NCBI RefSeq assembly: GCF_000276805.1
Contig: NZ_AKXQ01000010.1
Location: forward strand, 1 to 64,000
Source of the DNA: Moritella dasanensis ArB 0140
GTDB taxonomy: Bacteria > Pseudomonadota > Gammaproteobacteria > Enterobacterales > Moritellaceae
Length of the DNA stretch: 64,000 nucleotides
Reading direction: 5' to 3'
Shown: one piece after another, positions 18,740 through 29,466 of the stretch
How positions within the stretch are numbered: position 1 is the stretch's first letter
Layout of the letters: each line of letters begins with the position of its first letter
The notes under the pieces: generated by a model
The model's input: only the letters and a program-made list of their open reading frames with translations
Database searches by the model: none
Told to the model about the DNA's origin: nothing
Program-made: the position numbers and the translations under genes

Positions 18740-19342
18740 ATGGAGTGTAGCGTTATTAAATATCTTTGGATGTTAACTTTTACTGTGGTAATAGTATGGT
18801 CTGGTATTGAGCCTAAAGATCAGTTTACTTGGTTTCTTGAAGTCGTACCTGCCATTATTGGTGCTGTTATTCTGGCGTCAACTTACCGGTCTTTCAGGCT
18901 TACCTCGCTATTGTACTTTTTCATTTTGGCACATTGCATTGTGCTGATGATAGGCGGTCATTATACCTATGCCGAAGTCCCTTTCTTTGATGGTCTATTT
19001 GGTGCTGAGCGTAATAACTACGATAAAGTCGGGCATTTCTTCCAAGGATTTGTACCAGCATTGATTGCCCGAGAATTATTTATTCGCAAAAATGTCGTCA
19101 ATGGTGCGCGTTGGCGAGTATTATTCATTATTTCGGTGAGTTTAGCCTTTAGTGCATTCTACGAACTGATTGAGTGGTGGGTTGCATTGGCGACGGGTGA
19201 AGATGCTGAAGCGTTTTTAGGTACCCAAGGTTATATATGGGATACCCAGTCAGATATGGGACTGGCACTGGTCGGTGCTATTTGTTCGGTAATATTGTTA
19301 GCCAAACCCCATGATAAACAATTGAATGCTATTGGTCATTAA
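18740..19342 (+). CDS. yjdF: Inner membrane protein YjdF (DUF2238)
   Basis: A 200-residue integral membrane protein of the DUF2238/YjdF family, function unknown. About five membrane helices; the family core is seen in 'YDKVGHFFQGFVPALIARE', 'FSAFYELIEWWVALATGEDAEAFLGTQGYIWDTQSDM', with conserved His, Glu, Trp and Asp residues near the membrane face. The ATG at 18740 lacks a good upstream ribosome site, and an ATG ten codons later is possible, though that would cut into the first helix. Single gene. Confidence 0.82.
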   Translation: MECSVIKYLWMLTFTVVIVWSGIEPKDQFTWFLEVVPAIIGAVILASTYRSFRLTSLLYFFILAHCIVLMIGGHYTYAEVPFFDGLFGAERNNYDKVGHFFQGFVPALIARELFIRKNVVNGARWRVLFIISVSLAFSAFYELIEWWVALATGEDAEAFLGTQGYIWDTQSDMGLALVGAICSVILLAKPHDKQLNAIGH

Positions 19343-19391
19343 AGGCTGTGGATAGTAAGTGACTGGGTTTACATTAATGGCAACATTATAT

Positions 19392-20129
19392 TTAAATCCA
19401 GCCCTTTATTTGCGATTCAAAAAAGAAGCTTCTTGGATCACTAACACTGAGATCTATGTCATCGAGCTTAGCGCTCAAACCAGCTATATCAGATAAATAA
19501 ATACAACCTCTGCCTAAATGTACCATCTCTTCTTTTTCTAGTTGTTTAATTGCTTCATTAACGCGTTGACGGGCAATACCTGTGATACGGCTTATCTGTT
19601 GCTGCGAGATCATGATTTTAGGTATTTCGCCTTGTAACTTCTGCTTATTGGTTGCGATTTCAAGTAGCAGATAAATTACACGCGATAAGGTATTTGCACT
19701 CATTATTATTTGTGCTTGTAGCCATTTGGCTTTTACATCAAATGACATACCGTGAAACCATTTGTATATCTCGACATGCTGTTCGGCTATACGCTGCAGT
19801 TGGCTGTTTTTGAAATGGACGATAGATACTGGATCTATCTGGCTTATAAAGAATGGCGTATAGTCAGATTCACCTTCCTCAAATCCACCAAACCAACCAC
19901 CTTTCCCCATAACGACGCTATTAACAGTTTTTAGGTTTGGTGTTTGTAAGCAGATTGCCACGGTACCTTCAAGAATAAAACTGAGACCTTGATGGGCAAT
20001 ATCGGACCCTTCGAGTTCGCTGGTTTTTAGGTTCTTCTTTACCTGTGCAATTGATGTCAGTTGCGTCATTAATTCTGGAGATAGTTTTGTGGTCCAGTTT
20101 ATGGTGTCGGCTAATGCTGAATCAATCAA
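19392..20129 (-). CDS. Crp/Fnr-family transcriptional regulator
   Basis: A 245-residue DNA-binding regulator. Residues about 35-130 form a cyclic-nucleotide-binding-like beta barrel ('LSFILEGTVAICLQ'), followed by a dimerisation helix and a winged helix with the recognition element 'ISRITGIARQRVNEAIKQLEKE'. No Fnr-type N-terminal Cys cluster and no obvious set of cAMP ligands, so the effector is unknown. It stands alone, convergent with yjdF and separated from the hut operon by 440 bases including that operon's terminator. A link to hut control is not shown by sequence. Confidence 0.82.
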   Translation of the reverse strand: MIDSALADTINWTTKLSPELMTQLTSIAQVKKNLKTSELEGSDIAHQGLSFILEGTVAICLQTPNLKTVNSVVMGKGGWFGGFEEGESDYTPFFISQIDPVSIVHFKNSQLQRIAEQHVEIYKWFHGMSFDVKAKWLQAQIIMSANTLSRVIYLLLEIATNKQKLQGEIPKIMISQQQISRITGIARQRVNEAIKQLEKEEMVHLGRGCIYLSDIAGLSAKLDDIDLSVSDPRSFFFESQIKGWI

Positions 20130-20359
20130 AAGGTGTTTCCTTTGTGGTAGTTTATTTTTTGATAAATAGATAATTAAAAAACGGTATATCTATAAAATAT
20201 ATTAGCGCAAATATACAACAAATGTCCTATATCGAATAGTACAACACGACTGAAGGTTATATTATCTTCGTTTAATTGCTTACAGCGTGTCATGTCTAGG
20301 TGCGTTGTGTAATTAATGGGCAAGTAATTGTTGAGTCTAAGCCTTAAGGTAAAGTGAAA

Positions 20360-20400
20360 TTGGATTGGATTGGATTAGATTAGAGTAGATGGGATTAGAT
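20360..20400 (+). repeat. Short GGATT/GATTA degenerate tandem repeat
   Basis: TGGAT-TGGAT-TGGAT followed by TAGAT and variants forms a low-complexity run of about 40 bases in noncoding DNA, consistent with replication slippage. Confidence 0.6.
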
Positions 20401-20483
20401 AAAATGTGCCAATATTGATAGCGGTCGTTATATCGATCCCCGTGTTGGTGGGAAACAAAGCGTCGATATTACCGTAGATAAAA

Positions 20484-20544
20484 TATAAAAATTCGCAGAC
20501 CATCTTTAACGGTTAACCGTTAATGTAGAGTCAAGTCTGCGAAT
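20484..20544 (-). terminator. hut operon terminator with nested palindrome
   Basis: Outer arms ATTCGCAGAC (20491-20500) and GTCTGCGAAT (20535-20544) enclose a perfect 18-bp palindrome TTAACGGTTAACCGTTAA (20506-20523). Read on the minus strand the stem is followed by ATTTTTATATTTT. It lies just after hutH, so it most likely ends the hut transcript. Confidence 0.75.
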
Positions 20545-20571
20545 ATAGATTAAGCGTATCGGCTCCTGAAC

Positions 20572-22104
20572 TTATAAACTCGGAAGCATGTTTGTAGTAA
20601 CAAGCTTGTTGTGGCTAGCTTCGAGAATAAGCTGATTGGCTTTAGCAATGTCGGGCGCAAAATAACGATCTTTATCGTAGAAGGTCACGCGTTCGCGTAA
20701 TTCCGCTTTCGCTTGCTCTACTAATGGCGAAGATTTAAGAGGTGCTCTGAAATCGAGTCCTTGCGCCGCTGACAACAATTCAACCGCTAAGATACCACGG
20801 GTATTTTCGGCCATGTCTTTTAAACGGCGGCCAGCGAAGGTTGCCATAGAGACGTGATCTTCTTGGTTAGCTGATGTCGGTAAACTATCCACTGACGCTG
20901 GGTGGGCTAATGATTTATTCTCACTAGCCAAAGCAGCCGCGGTAACTTGCGCTATCATGAAACCTGAGTTAACGCCGCCATTGTCCACTAAGAAAGGTGG
21001 TAATTTACTTAAGCTGCTATCAATCAGTAGCGCCATACGACGTTCAGACAAACTGCCTATTTCTGCAATCGCTAAGGCAAGGTTATCACTGGCCATGGCA
21101 ATCGGTTCGGCGTGGAAGTTACCGGCTGAAATAATGTCACCATCATCAGCAAAAACCAAGGGGTTATCCGATACTGAATTGGCTTCGACTTCAAATGTTT
21201 CTGCAGAATTACGTATCTGCTGTAAACACGCGCCCATTACTTGTGGCTGACAACGCAGCGAGTAAGGGTCTTGGACTTTTTCACAGGCAGTATGAGAATT
21301 ACCAATCTCACTACTAAAACCAAGAATATGGCGATACATAGTCGCAGAATCCATTTGTGTGCGATGACCACGAACACGGTGTACACGTGGATCGAACGGA
21401 CGACGGCTACCGAGTGCGGCTTCAACTGTCATTGCGCCACATAAAGTGGCTGAAGCAAATAAATCTTCAGCAGCAAACAAACCTTCTAGACCAAACGCAG
21501 TAGAAGCTTGCGTACCGTTTAACAGCGCTAAGCCTTCTTTCGGTGCTAGGGTTATTTTTTGCATACCGGCGATGACTAATGCTTCTTCACCTGTGATGAT
21601 TTTACCTTGATGACGCGCTTCACCTTCACCCAACAACACTGTGCTCATGTGAGCAAGCGGGGCAAGATCGCCAGATGCACCTACAGAACCTTTTTTCGGT
21701 ACGCAAGGGTATACTTCGGCATTAACTAACTGCATTAATGCTTCGATTACTGATAAACGAATACCGGAGAAACCACGTGCTAGGCTGTTAATTTTAAGCA
21801 CCATCATCAAACGTACGGTTTCATCATTCATTAATTCGCCGATACCAGCTGCATGGGATAACACGATACTCCGTTGCAGGGTTTCTAAATCTTCAGGCGC
21901 AATGCGGGTGTTAGCCAGTAAGCCAAAGCCAGTATTAATACCATAAGCAACGCGGTTTTCGGCAATTACGTCGTTAACGACTTTAGTGCTGGCGTGGATA
22001 TCTTCGTGGCAGCTAGGATCAAGTGATACCTGTACTGGTGCACGGCTGATTTGACGAAGTTGTGCCAGCGTTAATAACCCTGGTTTAATTGTTAGTTGGT
22101 ACAT
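20572..22104 (-). CDS. hutH: Histidine ammonia-lyase
   Basis: First enzyme of histidine degradation: converts L-histidine to urocanate and ammonia in the cytosol. The MIO cofactor triad Ala-Ser-Gly is at residues 143-145 within '[17 protein letters not shown]', and 'YGINTGFG', 'LLNGTQAST' and '[14 protein letters not shown]' are family hallmarks. Length (510) is standard. It is the last gene of hutIGUH, 20 bases behind hutU, and is followed by a terminator. Confidence 0.97.
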   Translation of the reverse strand: MYQLTIKPGLLTLAQLRQISRAPVQVSLDPSCHEDIHASTKVVNDVIAENRVAYGINTGFGLLANTRIAPEDLETLQRSIVLSHAAGIGELMNDETVRLMMVLKINSLARGFSGIRLSVIEALMQLVNAEVYPCVPKKGSVGASGDLAPLAHMSTVLLGEGEARHQGKIITGEEALVIAGMQKITLAPKEGLALLNGTQASTAFGLEGLFAAEDLFASATLCGAMTVEAALGSRRPFDPRVHRVRGHRTQMDSATMYRHILGFSSEIGNSHTACEKVQDPYSLRCQPQVMGACLQQIRNSAETFEVEANSVSDNPLVFADDGDIISAGNFHAEPIAMASDNLALAIAEIGSLSERRMALLIDSSLSKLPPFLVDNGGVNSGFMIAQVTAAALASENKSLAHPASVDSLPTSANQEDHVSMATFAGRRLKDMAENTRGILAVELLSAAQGLDFRAPLKSSPLVEQAKAELRERVTFYDKDRYFAPDIAKANQLILEASHNKLVTTNMLPSL

Positions 22105-22124
22105 GTTTATTTCTCCAAGATTAT

Positions 22125-23825
22125 CTATTTATTATGATTATTATTGTTATTAGCTGTATCAAGCATAGGTAGGTCTAAATTCTGTTCTTTAGCACATGTT
22201 TTGGCAAGGTCATAACCTGCATCGGCATGACGCATCACGCCTGTCGCAGGATCGTTACGCAGTACACGGCTAATACGTTGATGCGCGTCATCAGTACCGT
22301 CACAAAGTACGACCATACCGGAATGTTGAGAGAAGCCCATGCCAACGCCGCCGCCATGATGCAGTGAAACCCACGTCGCGCCACTGGCGGTATTAAGCAG
22401 CGCGTTTAATAGTGGCCAATCAGATACGGCATCAGAACCATCCATCATACCTTCGGTTTCACGGTTAGGACTGGCAACTGAACCGGAATCGAGGTGATCT
22501 CGACCAATCACAATCGGCGCTTTTAGCTCGCCATTTTTAACCATTTCGTTAAAGGCTAATCCCAGACGTTGACGGTCTTTTAGACCAACCCAACAAATAC
22601 GCGCTGGTAAACCTTGGAACTGAATACGCTCGCGCGCCATGTCTAACCAGTTATGCAGTTGCGGATTATCTGGGATCAGTTCTTTTACTTTCTGATCGGT
22701 TTTGTAGATATCTTCTGGATCACCTGACAATGCTACCCAACGGAAAGGACCAATGCCTTCGCAAAATAAAGGGCGTATATAAGCAGGAACGAAACCTGGG
22801 AAATCAAACGCATTCTCTACGCCTTCTTCCATGGCCATTTGGCGAATGTTATTACCATAATCAACGGTTGCAGAACCTGCTTTTTGTAGGTCTAACATGG
22901 CTTGAACTTGAATTGCCATTGACTGTTTCGCGGCTTTAACCACGGCGGCTTCATCTTCTTTACGCATTGCTGCAGCGTGCGCCATGGTCCAACCTTGAGG
23001 CAAGTAACCATTCAGTGGATCATGTGCTGATGTTTGGTCGGTAGTACAATCGGGCACGACGCCGCGTTTGACTAATTCTGGGAAGATATCGGCAACATTA
23101 CCCAATAAACTAATCGAGGTTGGTTTGCCACTTTTGATTGCATCATCAAGTAGCGCTAATGCTTCATCAAGTGTGGTGGCTTTTTTATCAACATAGCCTG
23201 TGCGTAAACGGTAGTCGATACGTGATTCATCACATTCAACGGCGATCATAGAAAAACCAGCCATGGTTGCTGCAAGGGGTTGCGCGCCACCCATGCCACC
23301 TAAACCGCCCGTTAATACCCAACGACCTTGGGCTTGACCATCAAAATGTTGTTTAGCCATGGCAACGAATGTTTCGTAAGTGCCTTGGACAATGCCTTGA
23401 GAGCCAATGTAGATCCAAGAACCTGCGGTCATTTGTCCGTACATCATCAAGCCGGCTTTATCTAGCTTGTTGAAGTGTTCCCAGTTAGCCCAATGTGGTA
23501 CTAGGTTTGAGTTAGCAATGAGTACGCGCGGTGCGTTGCTGTGAGTTTGAAATACGCCTACTGGTTTACCGGACTGTACTAACAGGGTTTCATCATCTTC
23601 TAAACGTTTAAGTACTTCGACTATTTTGTCGTAACATTCCCAATCACGTGCAGCTCGACCTATGCCACCGTAAACCACCAATGAATGTGGGTGTTCGGCA
23701 ACATCAGGATGCAGGTTGTTCATTAACATGCGTAATGGCGCTTCGGTTTGCCACGACTTGGTATTCAGCTTTGTGCCGTGCGGGGCAATGATAGTACGAG
23801 ATGTATCTAAACGTTTATCAGTCAT
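22125..23825 (-). CDS. hutU: Urocanate hydratase
   Basis: Second enzyme of the pathway: NAD-dependent hydration of urocanate to imidazolonepropionate. Full-length (566), with the opening '[20 protein letters not shown]', the NAD-binding glycine stretch '[18 protein letters not shown]', '[18 protein letters not shown]' and '[17 protein letters not shown]'. The tail ends with an Asn/His-rich run caused by AAT/CAT codons. It lies between hutG and hutH in one operon. Confidence 0.97.
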   Translation of the reverse strand: MTDKRLDTSRTIIAPHGTKLNTKSWQTEAPLRMLMNNLHPDVAEHPHSLVVYGGIGRAARDWECYDKIVEVLKRLEDDETLLVQSGKPVGVFQTHSNAPRVLIANSNLVPHWANWEHFNKLDKAGLMMYGQMTAGSWIYIGSQGIVQGTYETFVAMAKQHFDGQAQGRWVLTGGLGGMGGAQPLAATMAGFSMIAVECDESRIDYRLRTGYVDKKATTLDEALALLDDAIKSGKPTSISLLGNVADIFPELVKRGVVPDCTTDQTSAHDPLNGYLPQGWTMAHAAAMRKEDEAAVVKAAKQSMAIQVQAMLDLQKAGSATVDYGNNIRQMAMEEGVENAFDFPGFVPAYIRPLFCEGIGPFRWVALSGDPEDIYKTDQKVKELIPDNPQLHNWLDMARERIQFQGLPARICWVGLKDRQRLGLAFNEMVKNGELKAPIVIGRDHLDSGSVASPNRETEGMMDGSDAVSDWPLLNALLNTASGATWVSLHHGGGVGMGFSQHSGMVVLCDGTDDAHQRISRVLRNDPATGVMRHADAGYDLAKTCAKEQNLDLPMLDTANNNNNHNK

Positions 23826-23910
23826 TGGGATTTCCTTTTCACTTTAATTTGTTTGGTATTTTAATTAATGAGCAATTCAGTTTTTATCTGGCCTGCTATT
23901 TTTGCTTGAG

Positions 23911-25044
23911 CTATTTAAGTGTGAACATAGCGCGGGAGATATCCCACGTTAGTCGCGCTGCAAGCCTTGCGGTTTGGTTGTCTATATCGAAATTGGGGTT
24001 ATATTCGGCCAGATCTGCCACTAATAACTTGGCTTTTCCTGCGTCGTTTTTAGCATTAAAGATGGATTGTAATAAAGCTTCGACACTTTCAAGGGATATA
24101 CCTCGCGCTGCGGGTGCGCTGACACCAGGTGCTGTACTTGCCGAGAACACATCAATATCTATGGTTAAGTAGAGGTAATCGACCTGATCTATAAATGTAT
24201 TTAGTTCACTGATACGTTCGGCAAGGTGATAAGAGGCCAGTTGGTGGTCTTCGCGATAATGCACGCCAAGCTCATCGGCTAAGGTAAATAGCGCTTGGGT
24301 ATTGCTGGCGCGACTGACACCAAGGCAGGCGTAGTTAAATTCCCAGCCTAGTTGTTGGCAGTGTTTAGCTATTTGATTAAAAGGCGTACCAGAGCTGGTG
24401 GGGAATGCTTTATCGTCTGCTGAATAGGTACGTAAATCAAAATGGGCATCGAAGTTGATAATGCCGATTTTCGGTTTAGTTACATTGGCTTTGTTAACGT
24501 TTGTGCGTTGAAAGTGCTGATAAACTGTTTGTAAGTGCCGAGAAAGTCCTTGAAATGTGCCCCAAGCGATCTCGTGTCCGCCGCCTAATACGATGACTTT
24601 ATTCTGTTTGTTCAGTGCGGCTTCAACATGTTTCGCCAGTTCTTGTTGGCTACGGGCTAAATCAGTATCGTTGCAATAGATATTGCCGCCATCAATAAAG
24701 CTTGATGTGTTAGTGCTTTCATTAGTCGTCATCACAGCTGGATGGTCATGATGCCAAGCCATATTGGCTAACGCTTTACGGATCACATCTGGTGCTTGTA
24801 CTGCGCCCACACGGCCTTTATTACGCTTAACGCCTTCGTCACACGCAAAACCGAGTAGCACAACACCATCTTGGCTGTCAGTTGTAAGTAGTTCGTCTTT
24901 ATCTGCTACGAGCACCTTTTGATGAAAACGCATACCAGCTTCGCCGTCCTCGGCGTCAATACGACCTTGCCAGATATCCGCTTTGGTCGTTTCGTAATTA
25001 CTTGTTGTCGGATTACTTGTTGCCGGGTACATAGGTTTAGTCAT
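23911..25044 (-). CDS. hutG: Formimidoylglutamase
   Basis: Arginase-family enzyme hydrolysing N-formimino-glutamate to glutamate and formamide, the last step of the pathway. Mn-binding motifs are present: 'GGGHEIAWG', 'NFDAHFDLR' and '[14 protein letters not shown]'. At 377 residues it is longer than most (about 310-320), with small insertions such as the 'TTNESTNTS' and 'NVNKANVTK' loops. The ATG at 25044 overlaps the hutI stop by 8 bases and has GGAG nine bases upstream. An in-frame ATG five codons earlier lacks a ribosome site. Together with hutI, U and H it completes the pathway to glutamate. Confidence 0.93.
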   Translation of the reverse strand: MTKPMYPATSNPTTSNYETTKADIWQGRIDAEDGEAGMRFHQKVLVADKDELLTTDSQDGVVLLGFACDEGVKRNKGRVGAVQAPDVIRKALANMAWHHDHPAVMTTNESTNTSSFIDGGNIYCNDTDLARSQQELAKHVEAALNKQNKVIVLGGGHEIAWGTFQGLSRHLQTVYQHFQRTNVNKANVTKPKIGIINFDAHFDLRTYSADDKAFPTSSGTPFNQIAKHCQQLGWEFNYACLGVSRASNTQALFTLADELGVHYREDHQLASYHLAERISELNTFIDQVDYLYLTIDIDVFSASTAPGVSAPAARGISLESVEALLQSIFNAKNDAGKAKLLVADLAEYNPNFDIDNQTARLAARLTWDISRAMFTLK

Positions 25045-26248
25045 GACAAAGCGCTCCATTTAAGATGCGTGCGTGTAGTCTTGGTGTTCCTACTTCATAT
25101 GATAGCTGTGCTGGATGGTCGATATCCCAGATTGCTAAATCAGCATCGTATCCGACTTTAATTTGGCCGCGAGAATCTTGTAACCCTAATGCACGGGCGG
25201 CATGACAAGTTACGCCTCGCAGTGCTTCTTCCGGCGTTAATCTAAATAAGGTACAGCCCATATTCATCATCATAGTTAATGACGCGATAGGCGAGGTGCC
25301 CGGATTGAAATCGGTTGCTAACGCCATTGGCACGTTATGTTGACGCAACAGTTCAATGGGCGGTAATTGGGTTTCTCTTAAAAAGTAGAATGCGCCAGGT
25401 AATAGGGTAGCGACAGTGCCATGTTCAGCCAGTGCTTTCACGCCTTGTTCGTCAAGGTATTCGATATGATCAACCGAGGTCGCACCCATTTTGGCAGCCA
25501 GTTCGCTACCACCTAAATTACTTAATTGTTCGGTGTGACCTTTGATGTTTAAACCATGCGATAAAGCGGCGTCGAATACGGCTTTGGTTTGCGCTAAGTT
25601 AAAACCAATACCTTCACAAAACACATCCACAGCATCGACTAACTTAGCGGCAACAGCGGCGGGTATGATTTCGTTACACACGTAACGGATGTAGCTATCG
25701 GCATCGCCTTTATATTCTGGTGGTACGGCGTGAGCTGCGAGCAGTGTGGTTGATACCTTGATATTGGCGTACTGCTCTAATTGCTTGGCTGCGCGTAACA
25801 TTTTCAATTCGTCTTCGAGCGTTAGCCCATAACCTGATTTTATTTCAATCGTAGTGACGCCATCTGCGGTCAGTGCTGATAGGCGCTTAAGTGCGAGTTC
25901 GACTAATTCTGCTTCCGTTGCTGCGCGAGTGGCGTTAACCGTTGAGAGAATACCACCACCTTGTTTAGCGATTGTTTCATACGGCACGCCTGTTAAGCGT
26001 TGCTCAAATTCTTTAGCGCGGTTGCCTGCAAATACCAGATGGGTGTGACTGTCGATAAGACCCGGCGTGATAAGGCGGTTTTGGCAATCGATAACCTGAG
26101 TGAAAGTGGCTGTTGGGCATTGTTGCATTGCACCAATCTCGACGATCTTACCGTACGCCATTGCAATGTAACAATGAGGTTGGGTTTGGTAATCGGAATC
26201 ACTTTGATCCATAGATACAATTGTTGTATTGGTTAGCAATAAACTCAT
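25037..26248 (-). CDS. hutI: Imidazolonepropionase
   Basis: Third enzyme: hydrolyses imidazolonepropionate to N-formimino-glutamate. Amidohydrolase-fold metal ligands are visible in '[12 protein letters not shown]', '[11 protein letters not shown]' and 'DHIEYL', and '[11 protein letters not shown]' carries the late Asp. Length (403) is normal. It is the first gene of the operon; the HutC-like operator lies about 70 bases upstream. GTGAG precedes the ATG. Confidence 0.96.
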   Translation of the reverse strand: MSLLLTNTTIVSMDQSDSDYQTQPHCYIAMAYGKIVEIGAMQQCPTATFTQVIDCQNRLITPGLIDSHTHLVFAGNRAKEFEQRLTGVPYETIAKQGGGILSTVNATRAATEAELVELALKRLSALTADGVTTIEIKSGYGLTLEDELKMLRAAKQLEQYANIKVSTTLLAAHAVPPEYKGDADSYIRYVCNEIIPAAVAAKLVDAVDVFCEGIGFNLAQTKAVFDAALSHGLNIKGHTEQLSNLGGSELAAKMGATSVDHIEYLDEQGVKALAEHGTVATLLPGAFYFLRETQLPPIELLRQHNVPMALATDFNPGTSPIASLTMMMNMGCTLFRLTPEEALRGVTCHAARALGLQDSRGQIKVGYDADLAIWDIDHPAQLSYEVGTPRLHARILNGALCHD

Positions 26249-26316
26249 CAGTCACTCACGTTGTTAGATTAAAGTATAAGTTACATTATAAACCTTTATT
26301 AAAATGCAGGTTTAAA

Positions 26317-26326
26317 TGTATATACA
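26317..26326. promoter_or_regulatory. HutC-like operator upstream of hutI
   Basis: TGTATATACA is a perfect palindrome 69 bases before hutI, within the hutI-hutC gap. It matches the TGTATATACA-type core known for HutC repressors. HutC binds it in the absence of urocanate in studied species. Confidence 0.7.
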
Positions 26327-26523
26327 ATTAAATAGACAATTTAAGGATGTAGCGCAAGTTACAAATCGATTTGTTGTGACCTGGTTGTTGTTTTGTTAAT
26401 TATTTGAGGTGTTTTTTATGATGTGTGTCGATATTGAATCGACACGGTCTGACGGTAATCGTTTAACGTAAGAGAAGGTAATAGTTTAGCTGAATCATTT
26501 GATTTGGCGTGGAATAGGCAGTG

Positions 26524-27228
26524 CTATATTTCAGCTTTCAGGCTTAGTTTGTATTTATCTGCTGGATGATAAAGTAGGGCAACACTGATCAAATCTTGCT
26601 TACTCCAAGTGCGACGATTGAGTAACAGGCAAGGCTGTAGTGCTGTTAAGTTTAAGTGCTGTTGGATAGAGGCGACAGGCATAACCGCTTCAACAGTATG
26701 TTCAATCGAGCTTAGTGGGCAGTTTTTGGTTAGGTATTCATTAGGTGTCGCTAGGCTGAAGTCTTGCGTTATGTAGTCTGGTGCGAACAGTGGGTTGACC
26801 CAACGCACTTCTAACTGTAATGCGACATCGTCTTCGTAATGTATGATTTCACTAAAGAAAATAGCCGTGTCTATTTTAACACCCAAGCGCATCGCTATTT
26901 CATCATCAGCAGGTATTGTCACCTGACGCAGTATTTTATTGCTGTAGGTTTTACCGCGCTGGCGGATCTCATCGGCAATATTACGGATATCACTCAGGGA
27001 TGATTCGACCTTTTTCTGGCACACAAACGTACCTAGACGTGGCGTTCTTTCTAACAGACCTTGATTGACTAGATCGCGTATGGCTTTATTCACTGTCATC
27101 CGACTGACGTTAAATTGTTTGGTTAGCTCTAGCTCTGTTGGGATCTTGTTACCAGGCAGCCAAACATGGGTATTTATTTTTTCAAGGATGAAGTCTTGGA
27201 TCTGAATATAGCGCGGCGAACTGTTCAT
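26524..27228 (-). CDS. hutC: Histidine utilisation repressor HutC
   Basis: GntR-family repressor of the hut genes, released by urocanate. Residues 1-70 form the winged helix ('KIPTELELTKQFNVSRMTVNKAIRDLVNQGLLERTPRLGTF'). The remainder is a UTRA ligand domain ('IFFSEIIHYEDDVALQLEVRWVNPLFAPDY', 'EAVMPVASIQQHLNL') typical of HutC. It is on the same strand as hutIGUH but 275 bases upstream of hutI, so it has its own promoter. A degenerate site TTGACTATACAA at 27293-27304 may give autoregulation. Confidence 0.93.
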   Translation of the reverse strand: MNSSPRYIQIQDFILEKINTHVWLPGNKIPTELELTKQFNVSRMTVNKAIRDLVNQGLLERTPRLGTFVCQKKVESSLSDIRNIADEIRQRGKTYSNKILRQVTIPADDEIAMRLGVKIDTAIFFSEIIHYEDDVALQLEVRWVNPLFAPDYITQDFSLATPNEYLTKNCPLSSIEHTVEAVMPVASIQQHLNLTALQPCLLLNRRTWSKQDLISVALLYHPADKYKLSLKAEI

Positions 27229-27565
27229 AGTGTCTAACCTTGATAACGTCTAATTTTAATAGTTGTGTAATGAAGTAGCCAATTAAGGTTAATTGACTAT
27301 ACAAATGATCTATTAGTTGGTGAGGAAATGCAAGTTGTTTAACCGTATCAAAAGACCGCAAAGTTTTAATCATGTAAAAAAACCTGAATCAAACTATCCT
27401 GTAGCACGCTGTAAACTTTTTATAGAGTTAAATTCTAGCTGCTTCTTGAGGTATTTTGACGTATCTGACAGGCATGATAAATAATGCTATATGCTGAAAT
27501 AAAATATACTTAATGACAATGGTTATGATAATGATTATTATTACGTTTATTTTTAGAGGTGTGAG
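27229..27565. other. Divergent control region between hutC and fecB
   Basis: About 335 bases. The left side carries a degenerate HutC-like site (27293-27304) for hutC; the right side carries the Fur box (27526-27540) for fecB. No ORF or RNA gene seen. Confidence 0.55.
27526..27540 (+). promoter_or_regulatory. Fur box before fecB
   Basis: TGATAATGATTATTA matches the 7-1-7 Fur consensus TGATAATnATTATCA with one mismatch. It is 26 bases before the fecB start and should repress the operon when iron is plentiful. Confidence 0.8.
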
Positions 27566-28459
27566 ATGCTCATTAAACCTATCTTTAAACTATTTGTCAT
27601 TATCCAATTGATATTGGGAATCTCTTCAGTTCAAGCTGCCACGATAGAGCATGATGCGGGTACCTTAACCTTGACTACAACACCAACTCGTATTGTCGTA
27701 TTAGCCTTTTCTTTTGTTGATGCGCTTGCCGTTGCTGGCGTATCACCTGTGGGCATTGCTGACGATGGCGATAAAAATAGAGTGATAAAAAGTGTGCGTG
27801 ATCATATCGGTGACTGGCAATCTGTAGGATCCCGTTATCAGCCAAGCATCGAAGCGATAGCCGCGTTGAAGCCTGATCTGATTATTGCTGATACAGGTCG
27901 TCACCAATCCATTTATTCAGATCTAACGCGTATTGCGCCAACCTTATTATTAAAAAACCGCGGCATTACATATCAAGAAAACCTCGTGGTGATGCAGAAA
28001 ATTGCGACAGCTGTCGGTAAAAGTGAAGAGGTCGCCAATCGCTTAGCTGAGCACAAAAAAATGATGCAAGGCTTAAAACAACAGATGGAAACTGTTTCAA
28101 CCTTTCAATTTGCCGTGCTTACTGACAAAGGAATGTGGTTACATACACCGACTTCTTATGCGGGTAGCGTGATTGCTGAACTGGGTTTGAAGAGTCCGTT
28201 GTCTGCAGATAATGATAATACTTATTTACAAACCAGTTTTGAACAATTACTAAAAACCAATCCAGATTGGTTATTAGTGGGTAAATACACGAAGAATACG
28301 GTACTGGATAAATGGCAAAAAAGCCCATTATGGAAAATGTTATCAGTGGCCAAGTCTAAACAGATAATTGAAGTATCGCCTGAGGTTTGGTCGCTAGCTT
28401 CGGGTATGTTAGCTGCCGAGCAGATAGCAACAGCACTAGCAAGTCAAATGCAGCGATGA
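27566..28459 (+). CDS. fecB: Ferric citrate ABC transporter, periplasmic binding protein
   Basis: Binds ferric citrate in the periplasm. Signal peptide at residues 1-24 (cleavage after VQA). The mature protein is recognisable as FecB: 'TPTRIVVLAFSFVDALAVAG', 'GIADDGDKNRVI', 'WQSVGSRYQPSIEAIAALKP' and 'DLIIADTGRH' correspond closely to the E. coli protein. Length (297) is normal. It is the first gene of fecBCDE, behind a Fur box, and its stop overlaps the fecC start (ATGA). Confidence 0.92.
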   Translation: MLIKPIFKLFVIIQLILGISSVQAATIEHDAGTLTLTTTPTRIVVLAFSFVDALAVAGVSPVGIADDGDKNRVIKSVRDHIGDWQSVGSRYQPSIEAIAALKPDLIIADTGRHQSIYSDLTRIAPTLLLKNRGITYQENLVVMQKIATAVGKSEEVANRLAEHKKMMQGLKQQMETVSTFQFAVLTDKGMWLHTPTSYAGSVIAELGLKSPLSADNDNTYLQTSFEQLLKTNPDWLLVGKYTKNTVLDKWQKSPLWKMLSVAKSKQIIEVSPEVWSLASGMLAAEQIATALASQMQR

Positions 28460-29466
28460 ATATGTACCTAAATACGAGACAAATTAACGGCTTTAAAGCG
28501 TTATCATTATGTTCTGTTGGATTAATTGGTTTTATTATTTCGTTATATGGCCAATCAGATTTTTTGTTACAAGCGGGAGATGTATGGCGGCTTATCAGCG
28601 CGCCTGATAATAATGATATTAATCAACAGATCATCTTTTTACTGCGTTTACCACGTAGTTTAGTTGCCTGTTTGATTGGCGTAAATCTGGGTATTGCTGG
28701 CGCGTTAATGCAAGGGCTGACACGTAACCCTTTAGCATCCCCGACTTTATTTGCGATTAATTCCGGGGCCGCTTGCTTGATGGCATTGAATAGCATAGGT
28801 TTCGGTGTCTTGACGCATATACCCAGTGAAGTTGCTACGTTTGCCGGAGCATTAATAGGCGGATTGCTGGTTTTCTTATTAGGCGGGGGGCTACAGCAAA
28901 ATGCGAATCCCTTGCGACTGGTACTTGCTGGTATTGCGATCAATGGTTTATTGACATCACTGACTCGTGCAGCGCTAATCATTGCTGATGATATGGCGTA
29001 CAGTATGCTGCATTGGTTATCCGGCTCACTGAGTGAAGTGGACTGGCAGAGTTGGTCACAGCTTTGGCCTGTTAGCTTATTGGCATTTGTGCTAGCGCTT
29101 TCAACTTGCAGAGGACTTAACCTAACGGCGTTGGGAGAACAGACAGCGAGTAGCTTGGGTATCAATGTCACCTTTCTAAGGGGGCGAGTGTGTTTAACGG
29201 TATTATTATTTACTTCTATCTCTGTCACGCTGGCTGGGCCTATCGTATTTGTTGGTTTGATCGCCCCGCATCTTGCTCGTGCACTGTTTCGTCATAACTA
29301 TTTTTTGCTAGTACCTGCGAGCGGCCTGATTGGTGGCGCGTTAGTGTGCTGGGCAGATCTACTTTCCCGCAGTATTGTGCCGCCAGCAGAAACGCCAGTT
29401 GGTATTGTGACTGCGCTTATCGGCACACCTTTCTTTATCTATCTAGTGTTAAGAGGTAAGTCATAA
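28456..29466 (+). CDS. fecC: Ferric citrate ABC transporter, permease
   Basis: Inner-membrane FecCD/BtuC-family permease with about ten helices. Family marks: 'LRLPRSLVACLIGVNLGIAGALMQGLTRNPLASPTLFAINSGA' in the first third and 'FVGLIAPHLAR' near the end. The ATG at 28456 overlaps the fecB stop; the in-frame codons upstream of it would lie inside fecB in another frame and are not needed. It pairs with FecD to form the pore. Confidence 0.9.
   Translation: MNMYLNTRQINGFKALSLCSVGLIGFIISLYGQSDFLLQAGDVWRLISAPDNNDINQQIIFLLRLPRSLVACLIGVNLGIAGALMQGLTRNPLASPTLFAINSGAACLMALNSIGFGVLTHIPSEVATFAGALIGGLLVFLLGGGLQQNANPLRLVLAGIAINGLLTSLTRAALIIADDMAYSMLHWLSGSLSEVDWQSWSQLWPVSLLAFVLALSTCRGLNLTALGEQTASSLGINVTFLRGRVCLTVLLFTSISVTLAGPIVFVGLIAPHLARALFRHNYFLLVPASGLIGGALVCWADLLSRSIVPPAETPVGIVTALIGTPFFIYLVLRGKS

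Larger units (their letters stand above)
20130..20571. other. Intergenic region between the Crp-like gene and the hut operon
   Basis: About 440 bases holding the promoter of the Crp-like gene, a short GGATT-rich repeat (20360-20400) and the hut terminator. Between about 20413 and 20488 a 25-codon open stretch without a start codon reads like protein (ending 'QSVDITVDKI' and a stop). It might be a gene remnant, but the evidence is weak. Confidence 0.4.

Noticed and set aside
20506-20523. 18-bp palindrome TTAACGGTTAACCGTTAA as a possible operator
   Set aside because: It is enclosed by the hut terminator stem downstream of hutH, so it is more simply part of that RNA hairpin.
28387-28455. Earlier start for fecC inside fecB
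   Set aside because: ATGA overlap at 28456 is the typical arrangement, and the upstream residues resemble no permease.
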